64,000 nucleotides of DNA from Sipunculus nudus (GCA_026874595.1 CM049310.1:4898001-4962000), one strand, 5' to 3'; positions 27,428-41,820 are shown, counted from the stretch's first letter. The notes: generated from the sequence alone by a model not told the origin. A program made the numbers and translations.

Positions 27428-30287
27428 GAGCAGAAGGTCAGAGACAGTGATCCACACGAATACATTAAAGATAGAGCAGAAAGTCAGAGACACAGTGATC
27501 TACACGAATACATTAAAGATAGAGCAGAAGGTCAGAGACACAGTGATCCACACGAATACATGAAAGATAGAGCAGAAAGTCAGAGACACAGTCATCCACA
27601 CGAATACATTAAAGATAGTGCAGAAGGTCAGAGACACAGTGATCCACAGGAATACATTAAAGATAGAGCAGAAAGTCAGAGACACAGTCATCCACACGAA
27701 TACATTAAAGATAGAGCAGAAGGTCAGAGACACGGTCATACACACGAATACATTATAGATAGAGCAGAAAGTCAGAGACACAGTCATCCACACGAATACA
27801 TTAAAGATAGAGCAGAAGGTCAGAGACACAGTGATCCACACGAATACATTAAAGATAGAGCAGAAGGTCAGAGACACAGTCATCCACACGAATACACAAA
27901 AGATAGAGCAGAAAGTCAGAGACACAGTGATCCACACGAATACATTAAAGATAGAGCAGAAAGTCAGAGACACAGTGATCCACACGAATACATAAAAGAT
28001 AGAGCAGAAAATCATAGACACAGTCATCCACACGAATACATTAAAGATAGAGCAGAAAGTCAGAGACACAGTGATCCACACGAATACATTAAAGATAGAG
28101 CAGAAAGTCAGAGACACAGTGATCCACACGAATACATTAAAGATAGAGCAGAAAGTCAGAGACACAGTGATCCACACGAATACATTAAAGATAGAGCAGA
28201 AGGTCAGAGACACAGTGATCCACACGAATATATGAAAGATAGAGCAGAAAGTCAGAGACACAGTCATCCACACGAATACATTAAAGATAGAGCAGAAGGT
28301 CAGAGACACAGTGATCCACAGGAATACATTAAAGATAGAGCAGAAAGTCAGAGACACAGTCATCCACACGAATACATTAAAGATAGAGCAGAAGGTCAGA
28401 GACACGGTGATCCACAGGAATACATTAAAGATAGAGCAGAAGGTCAGAGACACAGTGATCCACAGGAATACATTAAAGATAGAGCAGAAAGTCAGAGACA
28501 CAGTGATCAACACGAATACATTAAAGATAGAGCAGAAGGTCAGAGACACGGTCATCCACACGAATACAATAAAGATAGAGCAGAAGGTCAGAGACACAGT
28601 GATCCACAGGAATACATTAAAGATAGAGCAGAAAGTCAGAGACACAGCCATCCACACTAATACATTAAAGACAGAGCAGAAAGTCAGAGACACAGTCATC
28701 CACACGAATACATTAAAGATAGAGCAGAAAGTCAGAGACACAGTCATCCACACGAATACATTAAAGATAGAGCAGAAAGTCAGAGACACAGTCATCCACA
28801 CGAATACATTAAAGATAGAGCAGAAGGTCAGAGACACGGTCATCCACACGAATACATTAAAGATAGAGCAGAAAGTCAAAGACACGGTCATCCACACGAA
28901 TACATTAAAGACAGATCAGAAAGTCAGAGACACAGTGATCCACACGAATACATTAAAGACAGAGCAGAAAGTCAGAGACACAGTGATCCACACGAATACA
29001 TTAAAGATAGAGCAGAAGGTCAGAGACACAGTGATCCACACGAATACATTAAAGATAGAGCAGAAAGTCAGAGACACAGTGATCCACACGAATACATTAA
29101 AGATAGAGCAGAAAGTCAGAGACACAGTGATCCACACGAATACATTAAAGATAGAGCAGAAGGTCAGAGACACGGTCATCCACACGAATACATTAAAGAT
29201 AGAGCAGAAAGTCAAAGACACGGTCATCCACACGAATACATTAAAGACAGATCAGAAAGTCAGAGACACAGTGATCCACACGAATACATTAAAGACAGAG
29301 CAGAAAGTCAGAGACACAGTGATCCACACGAATACATTAAAGATAGAGCAGAAAGTCAGAGACACAGTGATCCACACGAATACATTAAAGACAGAGCAGA
29401 AGGTCAGAGACACAGTCATCCACACGAATACATTAAAGATAGAGCAGAAAGTCAGAGACATAGTGAACCACACGAATACATTAAAGATAGAGCAGAAAGT
29501 CAGAGACACAGTGATCCACACGAATACATTAAAGATAGAGCAGAAGGTCAGAGACACAGTGATCCACACGAATACATTAAAGATAGAGCAGAAAGTCAGA
29601 GACACAGTGATCCACACGAATACATTAAAGATAGAGCAGAAAGTCAGAGACATAGTGATCCACACGAATACATTAAAGATAGAGCAGAAAGTCAGAGACA
29701 CAGTGATCCACACGAATACATTAAAGATAGAGCAGAAGGTCAGAGACACAGTGATCCACAGGAATACATTAAAGATAGAGCAGAAAGTCAGATACACAGT
29801 CATCCACACGAATACATTAAAGATAGAGCAGAAAGTCAGAGACACAGTGATCCACACGAATACATAAAAGATAGAGAAGAAAGTCATAGACACAGTCATC
29901 CACACGAATACATTAAAGATAGAGCAGAAAGTCAGAGACACAGTGATCCACACGAATACATTAAAGATAGAGCAGAAGGTCAGAGACACAGTGATCCACA
30001 CGAATACATTAAAGATAGAGCAGAAAGTCAGAGACACAGTGATCCACACGAATACATTAAAGATAGAGCAGAAAGTCAGAGACACAGTGATCCACACGAA
30101 TACATTAAAGATAGAGCAGAAAGTCAGAGACACAGTGTACCACACGAATACATTAAAGATAGAGCAGAAAGTCAGAGACACAGTCATCCACACAAATACA
30201 TTAAAGATAGAGCAGAAAGTCAGAGACAGTGATCCACACGAATACATTAAAGATAGAGCAGAAAGTCAGAGACACAGTGATCCACAC

Positions 30288-30319
30288 GAATGCATTAAAG
30301 ATAGAATGCATTAAAGATA
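30288..30319 (+). repeat. 16-bp internal duplication in a unit
   Basis: The gcatt/gcatt form, 2,892 bp from the copy at 27,396. It tracks the 2,892-bp HOR. Confidence 0.93.
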
Positions 30320-30344
30320 GAGCAGAAGGTCAGAGACAGTGATC

Positions 30345-33300
30345 CACACGAATACATTAAAGATAGAGCAGAAAGTCAGAGACACAGTGATCTACACGAA
30401 TACATTAAAGATAGAGCAGAAGGTCAGAGACACAGTGATCCACACGAATACATGAAAGATAGAGCAGAAAGTCAGAGACACAGTGATCCACAGGAATACA
30501 TTAAAGATAGAGCAGAAAGTCAGAGACACAGCCATCCACACGAATACATAAAAGATAGAGCAGAAAATCATAGACACAGTCATCCACACGAATACACAAA
30601 AGATAGAGCAGAAAGTCAGAGACACAGTGATCCACACGAATACATTAAAGATAGAGCAGAAAGTCAGAGACACAGTGATCCACACGAATACATAAAAGAT
30701 AGAGCAGAAAATCATAGACACAGTCATCCACACGAATACATTAAAGATAGAGCAGAAAGTCAGAGACACAGTGATCCACACGAATACATTAAAGATAGAG
30801 CAGAAAGTCAGAGACACAGTGATCCACACGAATACATTAAAGATAGAGCAGAAAGTCAGAGACACAGTGATCCACACGAATACATTAAAGATAGAGCAGA
30901 AGGTCAGAGACACAGTGATCCACACGAATATATGAAAGATAGAGCAGAAAGTCAGAGACACAGTCATCCACACGAATACATTAAAGATAGAGCAGAAGGT
31001 CAGAGACACAGTGATCCACAGGAATACATTAAAGATAGAGCAGAAAGTCAGAGACACAGTCATCCACACGAATACATTAAAGATAGAGCAGAAGGTCAGA
31101 GACACGGTGATCCACAGGAATACATTAAAGATAGAGCAGAAGGTCAGAGACACAGTGATCCACAGGAATACATTAAAGATAGAGCAGAAAGTCAGAGACA
31201 CAGTGATCAACACGAATACATTAAAGATAGAGCAGAAGGTCAGAGACACGGTCATCCACACGAATACAATAAAGATAGAGCAGAAGGTCAGAGACACAGT
31301 GATCCACAGGAATACATTAAAGATAGAGCAGAAAGTCAGAGACACAGCCATCCACACTAATACATTAAAGACAGAGCAGAAAGTCAGAGACACAGCCATC
31401 TACACGAATACATTAAAGATAGAGCATAAGGTCAGAGACATAGTCATCCACACGAATACATTAAAGATAGAGCAGAAAGTCAGAGACACAGTCATCCACA
31501 CGAATACATTAAAGATAGAGCAGAAAGTCAGAGACACAGTCATCCACACGAATACATTAAAGATAGAGCAGAAAGTCAAAGACACAGTCATCCACACGAA
31601 TACATTAAAGATAGAGCAGAAAGTCAGAGACACAGTGATCCACACGAATACATTAAAGATAGAGCAGAAAGTCAGAGACACAGTCATCCACACGAATACA
31701 TTAAAGATAGAGCAGAAGGTCAGAGACACAGTCATCCACACGAATACATTAAAGATAGAGCAGAAAGTCAGAGACACAGTCATCCACACGAATACATTAA
31801 AGATAGAGCAGAAAGTCAGAGACACAGTCATCCACACGAATACATTAAAGATAGAGCAGAAGGTCAGAGACACGGTCATCCACACGAATACATTAAAGAT
31901 AGAGCAGAAAGTCAAAGACACGGTCATCCACACGAATACATTAAAGACAGAGCAGAAAGTCAGAGACACAGTGATCCACACGAATACATTAAAGATAGAG
32001 CAGAAGGTCAGAGACACAGTGATCCACACGAATACATTAAAGATAGAGCAGAAAGTCAGAGACACAGTCATCCACACGAATACATTAAAGATAGAGCAGA
32101 AGGTCAGAGACACAGTGATCCACACGAATACATTAAAGATAGAGCAGAAAGTCAGAGACACAGTGATCCACACGAATACATTAAAGATAGAGCAGAAAGT
32201 CAGAGACACAGTGATCCACACGAATACATTAAAGATAGAGCAGAAAGTCAGAGACACAGTCATCCACACGAATACATTAAAGATAGAGCAGAAGGTCAGA
32301 GACACAGTGATCCACACGAATACATTAAAGATAGAGCAGAAAGTCAGAGACACAGTCATCCACACGAATACATTAAAGATAGAGCAGAAGGTCAGAGACA
32401 CAGTGATCCACACGAATACATTAAAGATAGAGCAGAAAGTCAGAGACACAGTCATCCACACGAATACATTAAAGATAGAGCAGAAGGTCAGAGACACAGT
32501 GATCCACACGAATACATTAAAGATAGAGCAGAAAGTCAGAGACACAGTCATCCACACGAATACATTAAAGATAGAGCAGAAGGTCAGAGACACAGTGATC
32601 CACACGAATACATTAAAGATAGAGCAGAAAGTCAGAGACACAGTCATCCACACGAATACATTAAAGATAGAGCAGAAAGTCAGAGACACAGTCATCCACA
32701 CGAATACATTAAAGATAGAGCAGAAAGTCAGAGACATAGTGATCCACACGAATACATTAAAGATAGAGCAGAAGGTCAGAGACACAGTGATCCACACGAA
32801 TACATTAAAGATAGAGCAGAAAGTCAGAGACACAGTCATCCACACGAATACATTAAAGATAGAGCAGAAGGTCAGAGACACAGTCATCCACACGAATACA
32901 TTAAAGATAGAGCAGAAAGTCAGAGACACAGTCATCCACACGAATACATTAAAGATAGAGCAGAAAGTCAGAGACACAGTCATCCACACGAATACATTAA
33001 AGATAGAGCAGAAGGTCAGAGACACAGTGATCCACACGAATACATTAAAGATAGAGCAGAAAGTCAGAGACACAGTCATCCACACGAATACATTAAAGAT
33101 AGAGCAGAAGGTCAGAGACACAGTGATCCACACGAATACATTAAAGATAGAGCAGAAAGTCAGAGACACAGTCATCCACACGAATACATTAAAGATAGAG
33201 CAGAAGGTCAGAGACACAGTGATCCACACGAATACATTAAAGATAGAGCAGAAAGTCAGAGACACAGTCATCCACACGAATACATTAAAGATAGAGCAGA

Positions 33301-34700
33301 AAGTCAGAGACACAGTCATCCACACGAATACATTAAAGATAGAGCAGAAAGTCAGAGACATAGTGATCCACACGAATACATTAAAGATAGAGCAGAAGGT
33401 CAGAGACACAGTGATCCACACGAATACATTAAAGATAGAGCAGAAAGTCAGAGACACAGTCATCCACACGAATACATTAAAGATAGAGCAGAAAGTCAGA
33501 GACACAGTCATCCACACGAATACATTAAAGATAGAGCAGAAGGTCAGAGACACAGTGATCCACACGAATACATTAAAGATAGAGCAGAAGGTCAGAGACA
33601 CAGTGATCCACACGAATACATTAAAGATAGAGCAGAAAGTCAGAGACACAGTGATCCACACGAATACATTAAAGATAGAGCAGAAGGTCAGAGACACAGT
33701 CATCCACACGAATACATTAAAGATAGAGCAGAAAGTCAGATACACAGTCATCCACACGAATACATTAAAGATAGAGCAGAAAGTCAGAGACACAGTGATC
33801 CACACGAATACATAAAAGATAGAGCAGAAAGTCAGAGACACAGTGATCCACACGAATACATTAAAGATAGAGCAGAAGGTCAGAGACACAGTGATCCACA
33901 CGAATACATTAAAGATAGAGCAGAAGGTCAGAGACACAGTGATCCACACGAATACATTAAAGATAGAGCAGAAAGTCAGAGACACAGTCATCCACACGAA
34001 TACATTAAAGATAGAGCAGAAGGTCAGAGACACAGTGATCCACACGAATACATTAAAGATAGAGCAGAAAGTCAGAGACACAGTGATCCACACGAATACA
34101 TTAAAGATAGAGCAGAAAGTCAGAGACACAGTGATCCACACGAATACATTAAAGATAGAGCAGAAGGTCAGAGACACAGTCATCCACACGAATATATTAA
34201 AGATAGAGCAGAAAGTCAGATACACAGTCATCCACACGAATACATTAAAGATAGAGCAGAAAGTCAGAGACACAGTGATCCACACGAATACATAAAAGAT
34301 AGAGCAGAAAGTCATAGACACAGTCATCCACACGAATACATTAAAGATAGTGCAGAAGGTCAGAGACACAGTCATCCACACGAATACATTAAAGATAGAG
34401 CAGAAAGTCAGAGACACAGTGATCCACACGAATACATTAAAGATAGAGCAGAAGGTCAGAGACACAGTGATCCACACGAATACATTAAAGATAGAGCAGA
34501 AAGTCAGAGACACAGTGATCCACACGAATACATTAAAGATAGAGCAGAAAGTCAGAGACACAGTGATCCACACGAATACATTAAAGATAGAGCAGAAAGT
34601 CAGAGACACAGTGTACCACACGAATACATTAAAGATAGAGCAGAAAGTCAGAGACACAGTCATCCACACGAATACATTAAAGATAGAGCAGAAAGTCAGA
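30345..34700 (+). repeat. Pure 48-bp zone 1 (no 46- or 47-bp units)
   Basis: After the 46-bp unit near 30,340 the next one is at 34,705. In between I find only 48-bp units, which is why the frame open on the minus strand runs uninterrupted from 34,723 to 31,400. Variation is mostly gtgat/gtcat and aaggtc/aaagtc. A 624-bp (13-unit) spacing separates the two gacatagtgatcc units at 32,733 and 33,357. Stretches near 32,200-32,640 and 33,000-33,240 alternate as 96-bp dimers. No gene or unique sequence is present. Confidence 0.85.
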
Positions 34701-34704
34701 GACA

Positions 34705-36990
34705 GTGATCCACACGAATACATTAAAGATAGAGCAGAAAGTCAGAGACACAGTGATCCACACGAATACATTAAAGATAGAGCAGAAAGTCAGAGACACA
34801 GTGATCCACACGAATAAAATAAAGATAGAGCAGAAAGTCAGAGACACAGTCATCCACACGAATACATTAAAGATAGAGCAGAAAGTCAGAGACACAGTGA
34901 TCCACACGAATACATAAAAGATAGAGCAGAAAGTCATAGACACAGTCATCCACACGAATACATTAAAGATAGTGCAGAAGGTCAGAGACACAGTCATCCA
35001 CACGAATACATTAAAGATAGAGCAGAAAGTCAGAGACACAGTCATCCACACGAATACATTAAAGATAGAGCAGAAAGTCAGAGACACAGTGATCCACACG
35101 AATACATAAAAGATAGAGCAGAAAGTCATAGACACAGTCATCCACACGAATACATTAAAGATAGTGCAGAAGGTCAGAGACACAGTCATCCACACGAATA
35201 CATTAAAGATAGAGCAGAAAGTCAGAGACACAGTGATCCACACGAATACATTAAAGATAGAGCAGAAGGTCAGAGACACAGTGATCCACACGAATACATT
35301 AAAGATAGAGCAGAAAGTCAGAGACACAGTGATCCACACGAATACATTAAAGATAGAGCAGAAAGTCAGAGACACAGTGATCCACACGAATACATAAAAG
35401 ATAGAGCAGAAAGTCAGAGACACAGTGTACCACACGAATACATTAAAGATAGAGCAGAAAGTCAGAGACACAGTCATCCACACGAATACATTAAAGATAG
35501 AGCAGAAAGTCAGAGACAGTGATCCACACGAATACATTAAAGATAGAGCAGAAAGTCAGAGACACAGTGATCCACACGAATACATTAAAGATAGAGCAGA
35601 AAGTCAGAGACACAGTGATCCACACGAATAAAATAAAGATAGAGCAGAAAGTCAGAGACACAGTCGTCCACGAGAATACATTAAAGATAGAGCAGAAAGT
35701 CAGAGACACAGTGATCCACACGAATACATTAAAGATAGAGCAGAAAGTCAGAGACACAGTCATCCACACGAATACATTAAAGATAGAGCAGAAAGTCAGA
35801 GACACAGTGATCCACACGAATACATAAAAGATAGAGCAGAAAGTCATAGACACAGTCATCCACACGAATACATTAAAGATAGTGCAGAAGGTCAGAGACA
35901 CAGTCATCCACACGAATACATTAAAGATAGAGCAGAAAGTCAGAGACACAGTGATCCACACGAATACATTAAAGATAGAGCAGAAGGTCAGAGACACAGT
36001 GATCCACACGAATACATTAAAGATAGAGCAGAAAGTCAGAGACACAGTGATCCACACGAATACATTAAAGATAGAGCAGAAAGTCAGAGACACAGTGATC
36101 CACACGAATACATTAAAGATAGAGCAGAAAGTCAGAGACACAGTGTACCACACGAATACATTAAAGATAGAGCAGAAAGTCAGAGACACAGTCATCCACA
36201 CGAATACATTAAAGATAGAGCAGAAAGTCAGAGACAGTGATCCACACGAATACATTAAAGATAGAGCAGAAAGTCAGAGACACAGTGATCCACACGAATA
36301 CATTAAAGATAGAGCAGAAAGTCAGAGACACAGTGATCCACACGAATAAAATAAAGATAGAGCAGAAAGTCAGAGACACAGTCGTCCACGAGAATACATT
36401 AAAGATAGAGCAGAAAGTCAGAGACACAGTGATCCACACGAATACATTAAAGATAGAGCAGAAAGTCAGAGACACAGTGATCCACACGAATACATTAAAG
36501 ATAGAGCAGAAAGTCAGAGACACAGTGAACCACACAAATTCATTAAAGATAGAGCAGAAGGTCAGAGACACAGTGATCCACAGGAATACATTAAAGATAG
36601 AGCAGAAAGTCAGAGACACAGTCATCCACACGAATACATTAAAGATAGAGCAGAAGGTCAGAGACACGGTCATACACACGAATACATTATAGATAGAGCA
36701 GAAAGTCAGAGACACAGTCATCCACACGAATACATTAAAGATAGAGCAGAAGGTCAGAGACACAGTGATCCACACGAATACATTAAAGATAGAGCAGAAG
36801 GTCAGAGACACAGTCATCCACACGAATACACAAAAGATAGAGCAGAAAGTCAGAGACACAGTGATCCACACGAATACATTAAAGATAGAGCAGAAGGTCA
36901 GAGACACAGTCATCCACACGAATACACAAAAGATAGAGCAGAAAGTCAGAGACACAGTGATCCACACGAATACATTAAAGATAGAGCAGA
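34705..36990 (+). repeat. 814/718-bp higher-order repeats
   Basis: Three successive blocks start with a 46-bp unit at 34,705, 35,519 and 36,237 (814 = 17 x 48 - 2; 718 = 15 x 48 - 2). Each begins with ordinary units followed by the marker cgaataaaataaag. In the second and third blocks the next unit has gtcgtccacgag, which the first lacks. The first two share the marker gtgtaccac near their ends. The third runs into units with cacaaaagat that alternate every 96 bp. Confidence 0.85.
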
Positions 36991-37125
36991 AGGTCAGAGA
37001 CACAGTCATCCACACGAATACACAAAAGATAGAGCAGAAAGTCAGAGACACAGTCATCCACACGAATACATTAAAGATAGAGCAGAAAGTCAGAGACACA
37101 GCCATCCACACGAATACACAAAAGA
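36827..37125 (+). repeat. 96-bp dimer run marked by tacacaaaag
   Basis: The variant tacacaaaag lies at 36,827, 36,923, 37,019 and 37,115, exactly 96 bp apart, with an ordinary tacattaaag unit between each pair. The same run of four occurs 6,326 bp downstream, starting near 43,153. This is a small two-unit HOR carried inside a larger duplication. Confidence 0.88.
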
Positions 37126-40100
37126 TAGAGCAGAAAGTCAGAGACACAGTCATCCACACGAATACATTAAAGATAGAGCAGAAGGTCAGAGACACGGTCA
37201 TCCACACGAATACATTAAAGATAGAGCAGGGAGGCAGAGACACAGTCATCCACAAGAATACATTAAAGATAGAGCAGAAAGTCAGAGACAGTGATCAACA
37301 CGAATACATTAAAGATAGAGCAGAAAGTCAGAGACATAGTGAACCACACGAATACATTGAAGATAGAGCAGAAGGTCAGAGACACAGTGATCAACACGAA
37401 TACATTAAAAATAGAGCAGACGGTCAGAGACACAGTCATCCACACGAATACAATAAAGATAGAGTAGAAAGTCAAAGACACAGTCATCCACACGAATACA
37501 TTAAAGATAGAGCAGAAAGTCAGAGACACAGTCATCCACACGAATACATTAAAGATAGAGCAGAAGGTCAGAGACACAGTGAACCACACGAATACATTAA
37601 AGATAGAGCAGAAAGTCAGAGACACAGTCATCCACACGAATACATTAAAGATAGAGCAGAAAGTCAGAGACATAGTGAACCACACGAATACATTATAGAT
37701 AGAACAGAAAGTCAGAGACACAGTCATCCACACGAATACATTAAAGATAGAGCAGAAGGTCAGAGAGACAGTGATCCACACGAATACATTAAAGATAGAG
37801 CAGAAAGTCAGAGACACAGCCATCCACACGAATACATTAAAGACAGAGCAGAAAGTCAGAGACACAGCCATCTACACGAATACATTAAAGATAGAGCAGA
37901 AGGTCAGAGACACAGTCATCCACACGAATACATTAAAGATAGAGCAGAAAGTCAGAGACACAGTCATCCACACGAATACATTAAAGATAGAGCAGAAGGT
38001 CAGAGACACAGTGATCCACAGGATTACATTAAAGATAGAGCAGAAAGTCAGAAACACAGTGAACCACACGAATACATTAAAGATAGAGCAGAAAGTCAGA
38101 GACACAGTGATCCACACGAATACATTAAAGATAGAGCAGAAGGTCAGAGACAGTGATCCACACGAATACATTAAAGATAGAGCAGAAAGTCAGAGACACA
38201 GTCATCCACACGAATACATTAAAGATAGAGCAGAAAGTCAGAGACACAGTCATCCACACGAATACATTAAAGATAGAGCAGAAGGTCAGAGACACAGTGA
38301 TCCACACGAATACATTAAAGATAGAGCAGAAGGTCAGAGACACAGTGATCCACACGAATACATTAAAGATAGAGCAGAAGGTCAGAGACACAGTGATCAA
38401 CACGAATACATTAAAGATAGAGCAGAAAGTCAGAGACACAGTCATCCACACGAATACATTAAAGATAGAGCAGGGAGGCAGAGACACAGTCATCCACAAG
38501 AATACATTAAAGATAGAGCAGAAAGTCAGAGACAGTGATCAACACGAATACATTAAAGATAGAGCAGAAAGTCAGAGACATAGTGAACCACACGAATACA
38601 TTAAAGATAGAGCAGAAGGTCAGAGACACAGTGATCAACACGAATACATTAAAGATAGAGCAGACGGTCAGAGACACAGTCATCCACACGAATACAATAA
38701 AGATAGAGTAGAAAGTCAAAGACACAGTCATCCACACGAATACATTAAAGATAGAGCAGAAAGTCAGAGACACAGTCATCCACACGAATACATTAAAGAT
38801 AGAACAGAAGGTCAGAGACACAGTGAACCACACGAATACATTAAAGATAGAGCAGAAAGTCAGAGATACAGTCATCCACACGAATACATTAAAGATAGAG
38901 CAGAAAGTCAGAGACACAGTGGTCCACACGAATACATTAAAGATAGAGCAAGAGTCAGAGACACAGTCATCCACACGAATACATTAAAGATAGAGCAGAA
39001 GGTCAGAGACAGTGATCCACACGAATACATTAAAGATAGAGCAGAAGGTCAGAGACAGTGATCCACACGAACACATATAAGATAGAACAGGCAGGCAGAG
39101 ACACAGTCATCCACACGAATACAATAAAGATAGAGGAGAAAGTCAGAGACACAGTCATCCACACGAATACATTAAAGATAGAGCAGAAAGTCAGAGACAC
39201 AGTCATCAACACGAATACATTAAAGATAGAGCAGAAGGTCAGAGACAAAGTGATCCACACGAATACATTAAAGATAGAGCAGAAGGTCAGAGACACAGTG
39301 ATCCACACGAATACATTAAAGATAGAGCAGAAGGTCAGAGACAGTGATCCACACGAATACATTAAAGATAGAGCAGAAAGTCAGAGACACAGTCATCCAC
39401 ACGAATACATTAAAGATAGAGCAGAAAGTCAGAGACACAGTCATCCACACGAATACATTAAAGATAGAGCAGAAGGTCAGAGACACAGTGATCCACACGA
39501 ATACATTAAAGATAGAGCAGAAGGTCAGAGACACAGTGATCCACACGAATACATTAAAGATAGAGCAGAAGGTCAGAGACACAGTGATCAACACGAATAC
39601 ATTAAAGATAGAGCAGAAAGTCAGAGACACAGTCATCCACACGAATACATTAAAGATAGAGCAGGGAGGCAGAGACACAGTCATCCACAAGAATACATTA
39701 AAGATGGAGCAGAAAGTCAGAGACAGTGATCAACACGAATACATTAAAGATAGAGCAGAAAGTCAGAGACATAGTGAACCACACGAATACATTAAAGATA
39801 GAGCAGAAGGTCAGAGACACAGTGATCAACACGAATACATTAAAGATAGAGCAGACGGTCAGAGACACAGTCATCCACACGAATACAATAAAGATAGAGT
39901 AGAAAGTCAAAGACACAGTCATCCACACGAATACATTAAAGATAGAGCAGAAAGTCAGAGACACAGTCATCCACACGAATACATTAAAGATAGAGCAGAA
40001 AGTCAGAGACACAGTGATCCACACGAATACATTAAAGATAGAGCAAGAGTCAGAGACACAGTGATCCACACGAATACATTAAAGATAGAGCAGAAGGTCA

Positions 40101-40691
40101 GAGACAGTGATCCACACGAATACATTAAAGATAGAGCAGAAGGTCAGAGACAGTGATCCACACGAACACATATAAGATAGAACAGGCAGGCAGAGACACA
40201 GTCATCCACACGAATACAATAAAGATAGAGTAGAAAGTCAGAGACACAGTCATCCACACGAATACATTAAAGATAGAGCAGAAAGTCAGAGACACAGTCA
40301 TCAACACGAATACATTAAAGATAGAGCAGAAGGTCAGAGACAAAGTGATCCACACGAATACATTAAAGATAGAGCAGAAGGTCAGAGACACAGTGATCCA
40401 CACGAATACATTAAAGATAGAGCAGAAAGTCAGAGACACAGTCATCCACACGAATACAATAAAGACAAAGGAGAAAGTCAGAGACACAGCCATCTACACG
40501 AATACATTAAAGATAGAGCAGAAAGTCAGAGACACAGTCATCCACACGAATACATTAAAGATAGAGCAGAAGGTCAGAGACACAGTGATCCACACGAATA
40601 CATTAAAGATAGAGCAGAAATTCAGAGACACAGTGATCCACACGAATACATTAAAGATAGAGCAGAAAGTCAGAGACACAGTGATCCACAC

Positions 40692-40723
40692 GAATGCCTT
40701 AAAGATAGAATGCATTAAAGATA
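40692..40723 (+). repeat. 16-bp internal duplication in a unit
   Basis: The gcctt/gcatt form, far from the other copies. It shows that this part of the array shares ancestry with 17.3 kb and 24.0 kb. Confidence 0.93.
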
Positions 40724-40932
40724 GAGCAGAAGGTCAGAGACAGTGATCCACACGAATACATTAAAGATAGAGCAGAAAGTCAGAGACACAGTGATCTACA
40801 CGAATACATTAAAGATAGAGCAGAAGGTCAGAGACACAGTGATCCACACGAATACATGAAAGATAGAGCAGAAAGTCAGAGACACAGTCATCCACACGAA
40901 TACATTAAAGATAGTGCAGAAGGTCAGAGACA

Positions 40933-41820
40933 GTGATCCACACGAATACATTAAAGATAGAGCAGAAAGTCAGAGACACAGTCATCCACACGAATACATT
41001 AAAGATAGAGCAGAAGGTCAGAGACACAGTGATCCACACGAATACATTAAAGATAGAGCAGAAAGTCAGAGACACAGTCATCCACACGAATACATTAAAG
41101 ATAGAGCAGAAGGTCAGAGACACAGTGATCCACACGAATACATTAAAGATAGAGCAGAAAGTCAGAGACACAGTCATCCACACGAATACATTAAAGATAG
41201 AGCAGAAGGTCAGAGACACAGTGATCCACACGAATACATTAAAGATAGAGCAGAAAGTCAGAGACACAGTCATCCACACGAATACATTAAAGATAGAGCA
41301 GAAGGTCAGAGACACAGTGATCCACACGAATACATTAAAGATAGAGCAGAAAGTCAGAGACACAGTCATCCACACTAATACATTAAAGATAGAGCAGAAG
41401 GTCAGAGACACAGTGATCCACACGAATACATTAAAGATAGAGCAGAAAGTCAGAGACACAGTCATCCACACGAATACATTAAAGATAGAGCAGAAGGTCA
41501 GAGACACAGTGATCCACACGAATACATTAAAGATAGAGCAGAAAGTCAGAGACACAGTCATCCACACGAATACATTAAAGATAGAGCAGAAGGTCAGAGA
41601 CACAGTGATCCACACGAATACATTAAAGATAGAGCAGAAAGTCAGAGACACAGTCATCCACACGAATACATTAAAGATAGAGCAGAAGGTCAGAGACACA
41701 GTGATCCACACGAATACATTAAAGATAGAGCAGAAAGTCAGAGACACAGTCATCCACACGAATACATTAAAGATAGAGCAGAAGGTCAGAGACACAGTGA
41801 TCCACACGAATACATTAAAG
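40933..41820 (+). repeat. Strict 96-bp dimer array (about nine dimers)
   Basis: Two unit types alternate without error: one with aaagtc then gtcatcc, the other with aaggtc then gtgatcc. The gtgatcc of the second type lies at 41,029, 41,125, 41,221, 41,317, 41,413, 41,509, 41,605, 41,701 and 41,797, every 96 bp. The only other change I noticed is cacactaat near 41,375. The pattern stops at 41,820 with a gacaga unit. The corresponding place in the downstream copy, near 47,213, lacks this run, so it is a local and probably recent expansion. Confidence 0.92.

Larger units (their letters stand above)
21705..28690 (+). repeat. 6,720-bp higher-order repeat, copy 2 with ~0.67-kb insertion
   Basis: This is the second copy of the block at 14,985. 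Between about 26,354 and 27,030 it carries about 670 bp of extra units rich in gacaga, which raises the offset from 6,720 to 7,393. A further unit near 27,840 raises it to 7,441. The copy ends near 28,690, where the gcataagg unit seen at 21,282 is replaced by ordinary units. The missing portion reappears at 31,381-31,870. Confidence 0.85.
26354..31870 (+). repeat. 2,892-bp-offset higher-order repeats
   Basis: Blocks between about 26,360 and 28,660 recur between about 29,250 and 31,360: 27,051 to 29,943 and 27,500 to 30,392 (offset 2,892), then 28,311 to 31,011 (offset 2,700). Shared markers are gaagaaagtcatagac, gtgtaccac, gaatgcatt with the 16-bp duplication, tatgaaag and cacactaatac. The tail from 31,011 to 31,870 also matches 20,870-21,729, so this is a third version of the end of the 6.7-kb HOR. 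Confidence 0.82.

Noticed and set aside
31011-34723. Overlapping long open frames on both strands (934 and 1,107 codons)
   Set aside because: They overlap the same satellite units on opposite strands, and their ends coincide with length variants or single-base changes, not with gene-like signals.
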